Source of the DNA: Anaerolinea thermophila
GTDB taxonomy: Bacteria; Chloroflexota; Anaerolineae; Anaerolineales; Anaerolineaceae
NCBI RefSeq assembly: GCF_020723905.1
Contig: NZ_DYHZ01000005.1
Span: forward strand, 62,001-126,000
Reading direction: 5' to 3'
DNA length: 64,000 nt
The position numbers and the translations under genes were made by a program. Each line of letters begins with the position of its first letter. The stretch's first letter is position 1. The notes under the pieces were generated by a model that was not told where the DNA came from, ran no database searches, and worked only from the letters and a program-made list of their open reading frames with translations. Positions 10,211 through 17,594 of the stretch are shown in pieces.

Positions 10211-10413
10211 GTTTCCTCACCCTTTTCTTCGGATGTTGCAGGAACTTCGATTACCGCGGGTCCTACATTGCTATGGATTTGATTGTGGGTGCCATCACAA
10301 AACGGGAAATTTTTAGACCCATAACAACGACAAAGCGAGACCCTCTCTCCCGGTTTTAACTGGACGATATGACGAAAATGTCCGTTTTTCTCCACGGTAG
10401 AAAACTCAGGCAT
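10195..10413 (-). CDS. CDGSH iron-sulfur domain protein
   Basis: This small 72-residue protein has one CDGSH-type zinc-finger motif: C28, C30, C39 and H43 in CRCYGSKNFPFCDGTH. This 3-Cys/1-His set binds a redox-active [2Fe-2S] cluster in the mitoNEET family. Function in bacteria is uncertain, with redox sensing or cluster transfer proposed. A strong AGGAGG precedes the ATG. It is the last gene of the minus-strand stress operon and its end overlaps the DUF58 gene on the other strand. Confidence 0.9.
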   Translation of the reverse strand: MPEFSTVEKNGHFRHIVQLKPGERVSLCRCYGSKNFPFCDGTHNQIHSNVGPAVIEVPATSEEKGEETQSSR

Positions 10414-10435
10414 AGATCAATCCTCCTTTTATATA

Positions 10436-10954
10436 TCAGGATGAAGAAAGGGTATGTCCCTTTTCTGCATCTGGACTTTCCTGAAGTAATTCTACAGCAT
10501 GAGGAATAACAGCGGCAACGGTTTGTAGATTCTCAACGGCTGCTTTTGGACTTCCGGGTAAGTTGATGATGAGGGTGCGTTTTCGGATTCCTGCAATTGC
10601 CCGGGAAAGCATGGCGTGAGGGGTTATTTGCAGGCTTTTCTGTCGCATGGCTTCAGCAATTCCGGGAGCCTCGCGCTCAAGAATAGCGCGGGTTGCCTCA
10701 GGAGTCACGTCTCTTGGAGCAAATCCAGTCCCACCTGTGGTTAAAACCAGGTCAGTTTTACCAGAATCGCATGCCTGGATTAACCAGTTGGAAATCATCT
10801 CTTTTTCATCCGGAACCAGTCCAGTTTGCACCACATTCCAGCCCAATTGTTGAATGGCTTTAACCAGCGCTGGACCGGATAAATCTTCTCTTTCTCCCCG
10901 AAAGGATCGGTCAGAGATGGTAAGGATACTGACGCGAATGCCTGGATTACTCAT
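10436..10954 (-). CDS. moaB: Molybdenum cofactor biosynthesis protein, MoaB/Mog family
   Basis: The 172-residue protein has the MoCF-binding fold signature TTGGTGFAPRDVTPEATRAIL near residues 70-90. It also has the downstream R-KTLIINLPGSPKAA motif that binds molybdopterin or MPT-AMP. These proteins adenylylate molybdopterin before molybdenum insertion (Mog) or are related binders (MoaB), and sequence alone does not separate the two well. The start overlaps the end of the receiver gene by 8 nt. No other molybdenum gene is in the window, so its place in this operon looks fortuitous. Confidence 0.87.
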   Translation of the reverse strand: MSNPGIRVSILTISDRSFRGEREDLSGPALVKAIQQLGWNVVQTGLVPDEKEMISNWLIQACDSGKTDLVLTTGGTGFAPRDVTPEATRAILEREAPGIAEAMRQKSLQITPHAMLSRAIAGIRKRTLIINLPGSPKAAVENLQTVAAVIPHAVELLQESPDAEKGHTLSSS

Positions 10955-11309
10955 GGGGCTGAACCTGGTGAATCAAACTCAGCAGGTCATCGGGCATATA
11001 AGGCTTGAGCAGGAATGCATCTGCTCCGGCTTCAAGACATTCCTCTTTAAGATATTGTCCGGAAGTCATGATGACGCGGATATTTCTGGTTACGGGATTT
11101 TGTCTTATCTCTTTGACAATTTCAGTGCCGTTCTTATCCCTCAAGTAGTAGTCCAGAATCAGTAGTTCGGGCATTTCTCTCTGAATTTGCGAGAGGGTAT
11201 CGCTCTCAGAAATACCATCCCAGATAATGACTTGATGATGATCCAGTTCCAGCAAGGTTTTCAAAATAGCCTGCATGGTTCGATCATCATCCACCAGCAT
11301 GATTTTCAT
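10947..11309 (-). CDS. Stand-alone CheY-like response regulator receiver
   Basis: The 120-residue protein is a single REC domain: acidic pocket D7-D9, phospho-acceptor D53 (LLILDYYL), T82/S83 and the conserved K102 in LLKPY. There is no output domain, so it probably acts through protein contacts or as a phosphate relay. It starts inside the lon stop (ATGA) and overlaps moaB, so it is translated with lon. No histidine kinase is adjacent. Confidence 0.92.
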   Translation of the reverse strand: MKIMLVDDDRTMQAILKTLLELDHHQVIIWDGISESDTLSQIQREMPELLILDYYLRDKNGTEIVKEIRQNPVTRNIRVIMTSGQYLKEECLEAGADAFLLKPYMPDDLLSLIHQVQPHE

Positions 11310-13912
11310 GGTTGCTTTTTTTTCCCTTTCCGCGGCTTTTTCTGTTGAGGTGTTTCTTCTGACACTTTCCCGGCTGGTTCAAGCGCCGTTTCCAGTACTT
11401 CGTCTATTTCATCAACCAGCACAAACTGCATGCTCTTCTTAACCTCTTCAGGTAATTTTTCCAGATCCGGTTGATTCAATTTGGGAAGGATGACAGTTTT
11501 CAATCCCGCTCGATGCGCTGCCAGAACCTTTTCTTTAATTCCCCCCACGGGAAGAATTTGCCCTCGCAAGGTGATTTCTCCTGTCATTCCAATATCCGAT
11601 TTGACCGGACGGTTGGTCAATAAAGAAACCAGAGCAGTTGCAATGGTTACGCCTGCAGAGGGACCATCCTTGGGTTGGGCGCCTGCCGGTACATGGACGT
11701 GAATATCCGATTTTTCAAAGAAGTCCACCGGAATCTGATATTTTTCTGCTCTCGCCCGGACTAAGGAAAGAGCGGCACGTGCCGATTCTTGCATGACATT
11801 TCCAATGGATCCGGTGACTATGAACCCTTTGGCTCCGGGCATTCGGGTGGCTTCAACGAATAAAATATCCCCCCCTACCGGCGTCCACGCCAATCCGATG
11901 GCAACCCCCGGTTGTGAGGTGCGGATATTAATCTCGTCGTTGGTACGATAGCGCGGTTGCCCGAGCAATTCGCGGACAATCTCCGGGGTAATTTCGGGAG
12001 ATACCTGCTTTTGCTCTGTGATGCGTGTGGCGATCTTCCGCAAGACGCTGCCAATCTCCCGCTCAAGGTTTCTTACCCCCGCCTCCCGCGTGTAAGTGCG
12101 AATGATGGTTCGCAGGGCTTCATCTGAAAATCTGGCTTCATCTGGCTTCAAACCGTTTTCTTTCAACTGGCGAGGAACCAGATATTGTTTTGCAATTTCT
12201 ACTTTTTCCCCTTCTGTGTATCCCGAGATGCTGATGATCTCCATGCGGTCAAGCAAAGGGGGAGGAATGGTTTCTAACTGGTTGGCGGTGGTAATGAACA
12301 TTACCTGGGAAAGGTCAAAGCCCACTTCAATGTAATTATCTCGGAAATCATTGTTTTGCTCGGGGTCAAGCACTTCCAGAAGAGCCGAGGCTGGATCTCC
12401 GCGAAAATCAGTGCCGAGTTTATCAATTTCATCCAGCATAAAAACCGGGTTTCGGGATTCTACCCGCCGAAGTGCCTGAATGATTCTTCCAGGCATGGCA
12501 CCAATGTATGTTCGTCGGTGACCGCGAATCTCGGCTTCATCCCGCACGCCGCCCAGAGAGATGCGGACGAATTTTCTTCCCAGTGCTCTCGCAATGGATT
12601 GTCCCAGTGAGGTTTTTCCAACCCCCGGTGGACCCACAAAGCACAAAATGACCCCTTCGCGTTGTTTGCGAATAAAATCGGTAGGGGGAGTTTCTTCAGC
12701 CGTTCCGGTCTGACGTTCAAGTCTGAGTTTCCGAACGGCTAAAAATTCCAGAATACGCTCTTTTACGTCTTCCAGACCGTAATGGTCTGCTTCCAGAACT
12801 TTTCGGGCGTGAGGAATATCCAGATTATCCTGGGTCAGTTTCGACCAGGGGAGCGAAACCAGCCAGTCCAGATAGGTTCGGATAACCCCGTATTCCGCTG
12901 CCGCCGTGGGAAGCCGGGACAACCGGTCAAGTTCTCGGCGGGCTTGTTTGTAGGCTTCCTCAGGCATTCCAGCCGACTCGATTTTTTGACGAAATTCTTC
13001 CACTTCAGCGGCCTGTTCATCCATTTCGCCCAGTTCGCGTTGAATGGCTTTCATCTGTTCCCGCAGGAAATACTCCCGCTGAACCTTTTCAATTTCCGAA
13101 CGGGCTTCATTCTGGATTTTTTGCCCGAGTTCAAGCACCTCAATTTCCCGGGTGAGGATTGTGGTCAGTTTCTTTAACTTCTCAGTGACTGAATTGAGTT
13201 CCAGGATGGCTTCCGCATCTTCCAGATCCATTCGCTGGAAGTTGGCGATGGTGTAGACCGTGAGCAATGGATCTTCGATGGCTTCAATGGATGCTACCAG
13301 TTCTCTCGGAAATGAGGGGATCAATTCCGCAATCCGTTTAAACTGATCCCTGGCGTTTCGAGCAAGGGCTTCAACTTCAAGGCCCTCTTCAACTGTTTCG
13401 GGAGCCAGTTCGATATTGGCTCTCAGGTATGGCTCAATCTGGGTAAAGTCTTTCAGGATAAACCGATGAATGCCCTGTACCAGCAGGCGAATGGTGCCGT
13501 CGGGGACGCGGAACATTCGGTGAACAACTGCAACGGTGCCATATGAATACAGGTCTTCCGGTCCCGGATTATCCAGTTCGGGATTTTTTGAGGTGACCAG
13601 CCCGATGAGTTTTTCCCCAATCACAACATCATCTACCAGTCGAATGGATCGGGGTTGACCGATGGTCAGGGGAACGGCAATTTGGGGATAAACCACCAGC
13701 CCGCGCAGTGGCAGGATGGGTAAATTGCTGGGAATGGGGGCACCCGTTGAGGAATTTTCGCCTTCTGGCTCTTCGTTTGATGGGTCGATTTTATGCTGTT
13801 CGGTCATGAACTCCAGAATTAAATCCGCAAAATTTTCTTTGATTTGATTTTCTTCGTCTTCCATCCACTTGATGAGTTCGAGAGGCGTTGAGTTCCATCG
13901 TGATGCGGGCAT
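11306..13912 (-). CDS. lon: ATP-dependent protease Lon
   Basis: This 868-residue Lon protease carries an N-terminal substrate-binding LON domain from about residue 62 and a coiled region at about 250-310. The AAA+ module has Walker [10 protein letters not shown] at 427-435, and the protease domain has catalytic S752 (KDGPSAG) and K795 (GGIKEK). It degrades damaged and regulatory proteins in the cytoplasm. Compared with typical Lon of about 780-820 residues it has an extra acidic N-terminal segment of about 60 residues and a short Lys-rich tail. The ATG at 13912 is 6 nt after the hsp20 stop, and internal ATGs at residues 17 and 36 are alternative starts that would remove part of the extension. 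The protease sits in an operon with tpx and hsp20. Confidence 0.97.
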   Translation of the reverse strand: MPASRWNSTPLELIKWMEDEENQIKENFADLILEFMTEQHKIDPSNEEPEGENSSTGAPIPSNLPILPLRGLVVYPQIAVPLTIGQPRSIRLVDDVVIGEKLIGLVTSKNPELDNPGPEDLYSYGTVAVVHRMFRVPDGTIRLLVQGIHRFILKDFTQIEPYLRANIELAPETVEEGLEVEALARNARDQFKRIAELIPSFPRELVASIEAIEDPLLTVYTIANFQRMDLEDAEAILELNSVTEKLKKLTTILTREIEVLELGQKIQNEARSEIEKVQREYFLREQMKAIQRELGEMDEQAAEVEEFRQKIESAGMPEEAYKQARRELDRLSRLPTAAAEYGVIRTYLDWLVSLPWSKLTQDNLDIPHARKVLEADHYGLEDVKERILEFLAVRKLRLERQTGTAEETPPTDFIRKQREGVILCFVGPPGVGKTSLGQSIARALGRKFVRISLGGVRDEAEIRGHRRTYIGAMPGRIIQALRRVESRNPVFMLDEIDKLGTDFRGDPASALLEVLDPEQNNDFRDNYIEVGFDLSQVMFITTANQLETIPPPLLDRMEIISISGYTEGEKVEIAKQYLVPRQLKENGLKPDEARFSDEALRTIIRTYTREAGVRNLEREIGSVLRKIATRITEQKQVSPEITPEIVRELLGQPRYRTNDEINIRTSQPGVAIGLAWTPVGGDILFVEATRMPGAKGFIVTGSIGNVMQESARAALSLVRARAEKYQIPVDFFEKSDIHVHVPAGAQPKDGPSAGVTIATALVSLLTNRPVKSDIGMTGEITLRGQILPVGGIKEKVLAAHRAGLKTVILPKLNQPDLEKLPEEVKKSMQFVLVDEIDEVLETALEPAGKVSEETPQQKKPRKGKKKQP

Positions 13913-13918
13913 AGATTT

Positions 13919-14329
13919 TTACTCAATTCGAATATGTTTTACAGCAAGTTTGGGCAAACGAATCAGCAAAAAACCATTTTGGTATTCTGCGGTTGCCTGT
14001 GAGGGATCGACCGGACCCGGCAATTCAACGGCGGAGAAGAAATCGCCAAAGTTCACTTCCATCTGATGGTAAATTCTCTGACCGGGGATGTCCGGACGGG
14101 TACCCTGAATGATCAGGGTTTGCTGGTCCAGACTGATTTCGAAATGTTTCTCGTCCATACCGGCAATTTCCACTCGCACCAGATAGGCATCTTCCACTTC
14201 CAGCAAATCGGTGGGGGGGCGCCAGATATGCGAACGTCCTGTGACCCGCCAGTTTACAATGAGATAGTCGGGTTTATCGGAATTGAATACGTTTTTTAAG
14301 TAGGAGGGACGCATGGCAACTGTAATCAT
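13919..14329 (-). CDS. Small heat shock protein, Hsp20 family
   Basis: This 136-residue protein has an alpha-crystallin domain. It shows DAYLVRVEIAGMDEKHFEISLDQQTL-type strands and a G-IYHQMEVNFGDFFSAVELPGPVD segment, close to the family A-x-x-x-n-GVL/L-I-PK ending (FLLIRLPK). Small heat shock proteins bind unfolding proteins without ATP and hold them for refolding or proteolysis, consistent with lon immediately downstream. An AGGTGT element precedes the ATG, and the gene begins 11 nt after the tpx stop. Confidence 0.92.
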   Translation of the reverse strand: MITVAMRPSYLKNVFNSDKPDYLIVNWRVTGRSHIWRPPTDLLEVEDAYLVRVEIAGMDEKHFEISLDQQTLIIQGTRPDIPGQRIYHQMEVNFGDFFSAVELPGPVDPSQATAEYQNGFLLIRLPKLAVKHIRIE

Positions 14330-14340
14330 AGAACACCTCT

Positions 14341-14859
14341 TTATAAAGCGGCACGTGCCGCTTCGAGAACTTGTTCGTAATTGGGTTCATCTCCCAGCGC
14401 TGCCATGTACTCTGCATAGGTTACTTTGTCATTGCGATCTACAACAAAGACTGCACGCCGTAGGATCCGGTATTCCTTCATCAGACATCCGTAGCGTGTG
14501 CCAAATTCAACTTCCCGATGATCGGATACTACCAGAACCTGATCAATTCCGGCTGCGCCGCACCAGCGTTTCTGGGTGAATGGCAAATCGGCAGAAATGA
14601 CAATGATAACAATATCTTTACTCAGTTTGGCGGCTTCTTCATTGAAACGTCTGGTTTCGCGGTCACAAACTGAGGTTTCAAGAGACGGAACGGCGGCAAT
14701 GACCCGTACTTTTCCTTTTGTACTTTCCAGTACAGCAATATATTCCCAGTTTTGAGTGACTGCATGAAATTCAGGGGCGATTTGTCCGGGAAGGATGTCT
14801 TCACCAATAACAGGGGTATCCTTCCCTTGAAACTTGATCAACCCGTACCGTTCTTTCAT
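14341..14859 (-). CDS. tpx: Thiol peroxidase (Tpx, atypical 2-Cys peroxiredoxin)
   Basis: This 172-residue protein has the Tpx-type active site SLETSVCDRETRRFNEEA, with peroxidatic C65 and the likely resolving C100 (KRWCGAAG). It reduces hydroperoxides using thioredoxin-type reductants and protects an anaerobe's Fe-S enzymes from transient oxygen. A GGGAGG lies before the ATG. It is the first protein gene of the tpx-hsp20-lon operon and lies 28 nt downstream of tRNA-Arg, so cotranscription with the tRNA is possible. Confidence 0.92.
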   Translation of the reverse strand: MKERYGLIKFQGKDTPVIGEDILPGQIAPEFHAVTQNWEYIAVLESTKGKVRVIAAVPSLETSVCDRETRRFNEEAAKLSKDIVIIVISADLPFTQKRWCGAAGIDQVLVVSDHREVEFGTRYGCLMKEYRILRRAVFVVDRNDKVTYAEYMAALGDEPNYEQVLEAARAAL

Positions 14860-14887
14860 TGTTCCTCCCTGGAAGACCGGAGAAAGG

Positions 14888-14960
14888 CGCCCCTGGAGAG
14901 ATTCGAACTCTCAGCCAACTGCTTAGAAGGCAGGTGCTCTGTCCATTGAGCTACAGGGGC
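14888..14960 (-). tRNA. tRNA-Arg (anticodon TCT)
   Basis: On the minus strand a 73-nt cloverleaf can be drawn. It has acceptor stem GCCCCTG/CAGGGGC, D arm GCTC/GAGC, anticodon loop CTTCTAA giving anticodon TCT, and a T arm GAGAG-TTCGAAT-CTCTC. The anticodon stem has one mismatch at its outermost pair. The CCA end is not encoded. An extended -10-like TGGTAAAAT lies about 19 nt upstream. Confidence 0.93.
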
Positions 14961-15073
14961 ACACCATTTTATTTGATTTTACCATGAAAAATTTTCGCCG
15001 TTTGACATCAGTACAAAAAAACTATCCCGTTTCCAGAAGAATATTTCATGAATCTGTTTCCCTTCACTATTTG

Positions 15074-15079
15074 TATAAT
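15074..15079 (+). promoter_or_regulatory. -10 box giving a leaderless mRNA for the cytidylate-kinase-like gene
   Basis: A perfect TATAAT ends 6 nt before the ATG at 15086, so transcription should begin at or within the start codon. No good -35 is seen at 16-18 nt and no Shine-Dalgarno sequence fits. This box also argues against a longer protein starting at 14984, because the -10 would then lie inside the coding frame. Confidence 0.55.
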
Positions 15080-15085
15080 AAATTT

Positions 15086-15682
15086 ATGAATGCAATCACA
15101 ATCTCTCGGCAAATGGGGGCTTGGGGCAGGAAGGTGGCGGAAGCCACTGCTGAGTTATTAGGGTATAAGTTGGTCTGGCGAGAGGTGATCAATCAGGCAG
15201 CGTTGAGGGCGGGAGTTCCTGAAGTCGCTCTGGCGGCAATTGATGAATTTGGCTTTATGGGCATAAAACCCAGAGAAGAAGATTTGCAGGCGTATCATCG
15301 TGCTGTACGTCAAATCATGGAAGAACTGGTGAGGGAGGGCAGGGTGGTGATTATTGGCAGAGCGGGGCAGTGCATTTTGGCAGATAATCCCCGTGTTTTT
15401 CACATACGCGTCATTGCTCCCATAGAGGTAAGGATTTCCCGGGTTGCAGAAGAGCAAAAAATGCCCCCGGAGCAGGCAAGAATCCTGATTGAACGCAGTG
15501 ATCGTTTCAGGCAGGATTATCTGAAACGGTTTTATCACGCCAATATTGATGATCCGACCCTGTATGATCTGGTGTTGAACACGCATCGCATTGATATCAG
15601 ATGTGCAGCGCATTTGATTGAATCCTTAGTCAGAAACCATGAGGCTGAATCGTCTCCCGGAGATTTTCACCTTGGACTCTGA
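15086..15682 (+). CDS. Cytidylate kinase-like family protein
   Basis: This 198-residue P-loop kinase-like protein begins MNAITISRQMGAWGRKVAEA. The GAWGRK stretch is where the cytidylate kinase-like family (AAA_26/COG1102) has its phosphate-binding loop. Further landmarks are a VIIGRAGQCIL segment, an RxxR-type lid region and a DLVLNTHRID ending. The true substrate of this family is generally not established. I chose the ATG at 15086 over an upstream in-frame ATG at 14984 because homology starts here and a -10 box sits directly upstream. The 3' end overlaps the next gene by 44 nt. Confidence 0.8.
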   Translation: MNAITISRQMGAWGRKVAEATAELLGYKLVWREVINQAALRAGVPEVALAAIDEFGFMGIKPREEDLQAYHRAVRQIMEELVREGRVVIIGRAGQCILADNPRVFHIRVIAPIEVRISRVAEEQKMPPEQARILIERSDRFRQDYLKRFYHANIDDPTLYDLVLNTHRIDIRCAAHLIESLVRNHEAESSPGDFHLGL

Positions 15683-16052
15683 AAAAAAATCGCCCCAATT
15701 TGTTCATCCAATTGAAGAGGTTTTTGCGCGGATTCTGGATTTCTATGGAATCCAGTGGGAATACGAGCCGCGAACTTTCCCGTTGAAATGGGATGACGAG
15801 GGGAATGTGCTTGAAGCCTTTACACCAGATTTCTATCTACCAGAACAAAATTTGTTTGTTGAGTTGACTACGCTTCGCCCAAGGTTAACCACCAGGAAAA
15901 ATCGCAAATTAAAACGGTTAAAGGAACTGTATCCTGAAATCAATATCAAACTTTTTAAGAGAAGAGAATTGAGAAATATGATGTTGCGATTTGGACTGCG
16001 CGAAGAAGTGGAGAGAATCATTGGAACGGATGCACAGGAGATGGATGAATAA
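15639..16052 (+). CDS. Small PD-(D/E)xK nuclease-like protein, function unknown
   Basis: The 137-residue protein contains E-A-F-TPDFYLPEQNLFVELTT followed by RLTTRKNRKLKRLKELYPEINIKLF. The arrangement of an Asp, a downstream E-x-T and a conserved Lys on consecutive strands resembles the PD-(D/E)xK nuclease core found in very-short-patch-repair-like proteins. I infer a nuclease fold only, and no activity can be asserted. It overlaps the kinase-like gene by 44 nt and ends 3 nt before hpt, so the three genes are probably one transcript. No clear ribosome binding site is present, which fits translational coupling. Confidence 0.65.
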   Translation: MRLNRLPEIFTLDSEKKSPQFVHPIEEVFARILDFYGIQWEYEPRTFPLKWDDEGNVLEAFTPDFYLPEQNLFVELTTLRPRLTTRKNRKLKRLKELYPEINIKLFKRRELRNMMLRFGLREEVERIIGTDAQEMDE

Positions 16053-16055
16053 CCT

Positions 16056-16616
16056 ATGGAAAGAGAAACATGGTTAAAAGATATTCAGGAAGTCCTGTTC
16101 ACTGAGGAGCAGATTCGAGAGCGAGTGAAAGAACTGGCGCGTCAAATCTCGGTAGACTATCAGGATAAAAATCCTATCCTGATAGGGGTTCTTAAGGGGG
16201 TGATGTGCTTTTTACCGGACTTAATTCGTGAAATGAGCATTCCTGTAGAAGTGGATTTTATTGCGGTATCCAGTTATTCGACTGAATCGCGAGATAAGGG
16301 AGTGGTTCGCGTCGTCAAGGATTTAGATCTGCCATTGATGGATCGGCATGTCTTGTTTGTGGAGGATGTAGTTGATACCGGTTTGACCCTTCATTACTTG
16401 CTACGGAACCTGCGAGCACGCAATCCGGCAAGTTTAGAGGTATGTACCCTCTTAAATAAAAATCCCCGCAGACTGGTAAATATTCCCATCCGTTACATAG
16501 GTTTTGAAGTGCCTGATTACTTTGTGGTGGGATACGGGCTGGATTTTAATGAGCAGTATAGAAACCTGCCGTATATCGGGATTTTGAAGCCTTCGATCTT
16601 GTTTGGGAAAGATTAA
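16056..16616 (+). CDS. hpt: Hypoxanthine phosphoribosyltransferase
   Basis: This 186-residue purine salvage enzyme converts hypoxanthine (and usually guanine) plus PRPP to IMP or GMP. The type I phosphoribosyltransferase PRPP-binding motif VLFVEDVVDTGL lies at residues 99-110. The flexible-loop region SSYSTESRDKG is at 72-82, and the purine-contact segment PDYFVVGYGLDFNEQYRNL lies near the C-terminus. The length is normal for Hpt. It is followed by the structured RNA at 16624. Confidence 0.95.
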   Translation: MERETWLKDIQEVLFTEEQIRERVKELARQISVDYQDKNPILIGVLKGVMCFLPDLIREMSIPVEVDFIAVSSYSTESRDKGVVRVVKDLDLPLMDRHVLFVEDVVDTGLTLHYLLRNLRARNPASLEVCTLLNKNPRRLVNIPIRYIGFEVPDYFVVGYGLDFNEQYRNLPYIGILKPSILFGKD

Positions 16617-16623
16617 AAAGTAA

Positions 16624-16784
16624 GGGGCCTCAAGTAACCCGTCCAGCCTTCTCTTCAAATTTGCCTAGTCTTTTACTCTAGTTTTGTTCACTGCGGTACC
16701 GCTGTGCATCCGGTCCGCTCCCAAAACCTAATCGGTTTATGACTGAGGCTTTTTAGAGTGCTTATCGAATTTCTTGAGGCTCCC
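16624..16784 (+). ncRNA. ssrS: Candidate 6S RNA (SsrS)
   Basis: This 161-nt stretch folds by eye into one long, interrupted hairpin. The closing stem pairs GGGGCCTCAAG (16624-16634) with CTTGAGGCTCCC (16773-16784), with one bulge. A large open bubble follows. An inner stem pairs CCTAGTC with GACTGAGG and TTTTG with CAAAA. The apical hairpin is GCGG-t-ACCG-CTGTGCATC-CGGT-CCGC. The rod with a central bubble, about 160-190 nt length and a GCAT...CGGTCCG...AAAACCT core are the hallmarks of 6S RNA, which mimics an open promoter and binds sigma70-RNA polymerase. A hairpin terminator follows at 16790. The assignment rests on a manual fold and recalled consensus, not a covariance search. Confidence 0.6.
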
Positions 16785-16789
16785 TTTAT

Positions 16790-16821
16790 CCGAAGGATTT
16801 TTCCTTCGGCATTTTCATCTT
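16790..16821 (+). terminator. Rho-independent terminator after hpt/6S RNA
   Basis: An 8-bp perfect stem CCGAAGGA (16790-16797) and TCCTTCGG (16802-16809) encloses a TTTT loop and is followed by CATTTTCATCTT. The T-tract is broken, so efficiency may be moderate. Confidence 0.6.
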
Positions 16822-16882
16822 AAACGATAAAAGATTAAAATTCAAGATGGTTAAGATTAGAAAATTCGCTTTTGCCCATTCG

Positions 16883-17482
16883 CTATTTTTTTGGGAGAAA
16901 GATACAGGAGATTTCTGTGCCTTGATGCATGCATTGATGTTGTCCGTAGGAAATTCCTGTCAGCCGTTCGAGCATCTTTTGATCGAACGCACATATCTGT
17001 GGATGGTGTTTCCATAAAGAGGCGTATGGGCAACTTCGGAGGATGATCCTGGGACCGTTCTGGGTTGCTTCCCACCGGGGGGCGTAATGAAGTTTCTCTA
17101 AAACTTCCATAGCACGACGAAGTTTTGTGGGCAGGGGGTATGCTGGACTTTCGGGAAAGATCTGCCCGGCAAGGCTTTCCCAGATGTGAGGTTCAGGGCA
17201 TTGAGGCACAATTTGTTTGAGAATACCCAGTATCAACATTTCTGTATTCTCCGGGTGATTTGTGGGAGCAAGGCGGTATCTTTGGGGGGGGCGCCCAACT
17301 TTACCGGGCGAATTTAAACCCGGAGGAATTTCTTCAATCCGATTTTCTTGCAAGAGAATCTTTAAATGATACCTTATGTCGACAGGTGAAAGCCCTGTGT
17401 GGCTGGAAATTTCCCTTGCAGTCAGAACAGGTGATTTTAAAAACAGGTTCAGAATTTTTTCTCTGGTTGTGGAATCAGCCAT
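16883..17482 (-). CDS. SufR-like winged-helix regulator with Fe-S cysteine motif (SufR1)
   Basis: The 199-residue protein has an N-terminal winged-helix domain (residues 5-70, with TAREISSHTGLSPVDIRYHL as recognition region and GRPPQRYRL wing). The C-terminal domain has C151-x12-C164 in CPY...HPQICAFD, then C184 and C193. This layout matches SufR-type repressors, whose [4Fe-4S] cluster controls DNA binding. It is paralogous to the regulator at 44095. I start it at the ATG at 17482, 6 nt after a TATAAT box, rather than at the upstream TTG, which overlaps the promoter. It is transcribed divergently from nuoB across a perfect inverted repeat, so it probably regulates itself and the nuo genes. 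Confidence 0.82.
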   Translation of the reverse strand: MADSTTREKILNLFLKSPVLTAREISSHTGLSPVDIRYHLKILLQENRIEEIPPGLNSPGKVGRPPQRYRLAPTNHPENTEMLILGILKQIVPQCPEPHIWESLAGQIFPESPAYPLPTKLRRAMEVLEKLHYAPRWEATQNGPRIILRSCPYASLWKHHPQICAFDQKMLERLTGISYGQHQCMHQGTEISCIFLPKK

Positions 17483-17488
17483 AGAGAC

Positions 17489-17494
17489 ATTATA
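17489..17494 (-). promoter_or_regulatory. -10 box of the SufR1 gene (leaderless)
   Basis: On the minus strand a perfect TATAAT ends 6 nt before the ATG at 17482. The -35 zone lies inside the inverted repeat at 17499-17526 and is AT-rich without a clear TTGACA. Confidence 0.55.
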
Positions 17495-17498
17495 ACGC

Positions 17499-17526
17499 AA
17501 TTTAATAAAATAATTTTTATTAAATT
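17499..17526. promoter_or_regulatory. Perfect 12-bp inverted repeat: candidate SufR1 operator
   Basis: The left arm AATTTAATAAAA (17499-17510) and right arm TTTTATTAAATT (17515-17526) are exact reverse complements around a TAAT spacer. The repeat lies between the SufR1 -10 box and the nuo -35 box. A regulator bound here would block the SufR1 promoter directly and could affect the nuo promoter 8 nt downstream. That SufR1 is the ligand is inferred from position. Confidence 0.6.
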
Positions 17527-17533
17527 ATCCTGC

Positions 17534-17562
17534 TTGACACTCCCCAGTATCCTGTTTACAAT
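17534..17562 (+). promoter_or_regulatory. Sigma70-type promoter of nuoB-nuoCD-nuoI
   Basis: A perfect TTGACA -35 (17534-17539) is followed after exactly 17 nt by TACAAT (17557-17562). The expected start near 17569 leaves a leader of about 26 nt containing a GGAG-like element before the nuoB ATG. Confidence 0.8.
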
Positions 17563-17594
17563 GAACAAAGATGCCCGATACAATGGAGTAGGTT

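Noticed and set aside
14984-15085. Longer N-terminus for the cytidylate-kinase-like protein
   Set aside because: The extra 34 residues show no family match, and a perfect TATAAT lies within them just before the ATG at 15086.
16624-16784. SRP RNA, tmRNA or RNase P RNA for the structured RNA
   Set aside because: The SRP core GGAAGGAAGCAGCC, a tmRNA tRNA-like end and RNase P conserved regions are all absent. Length and rod shape fit 6S better.
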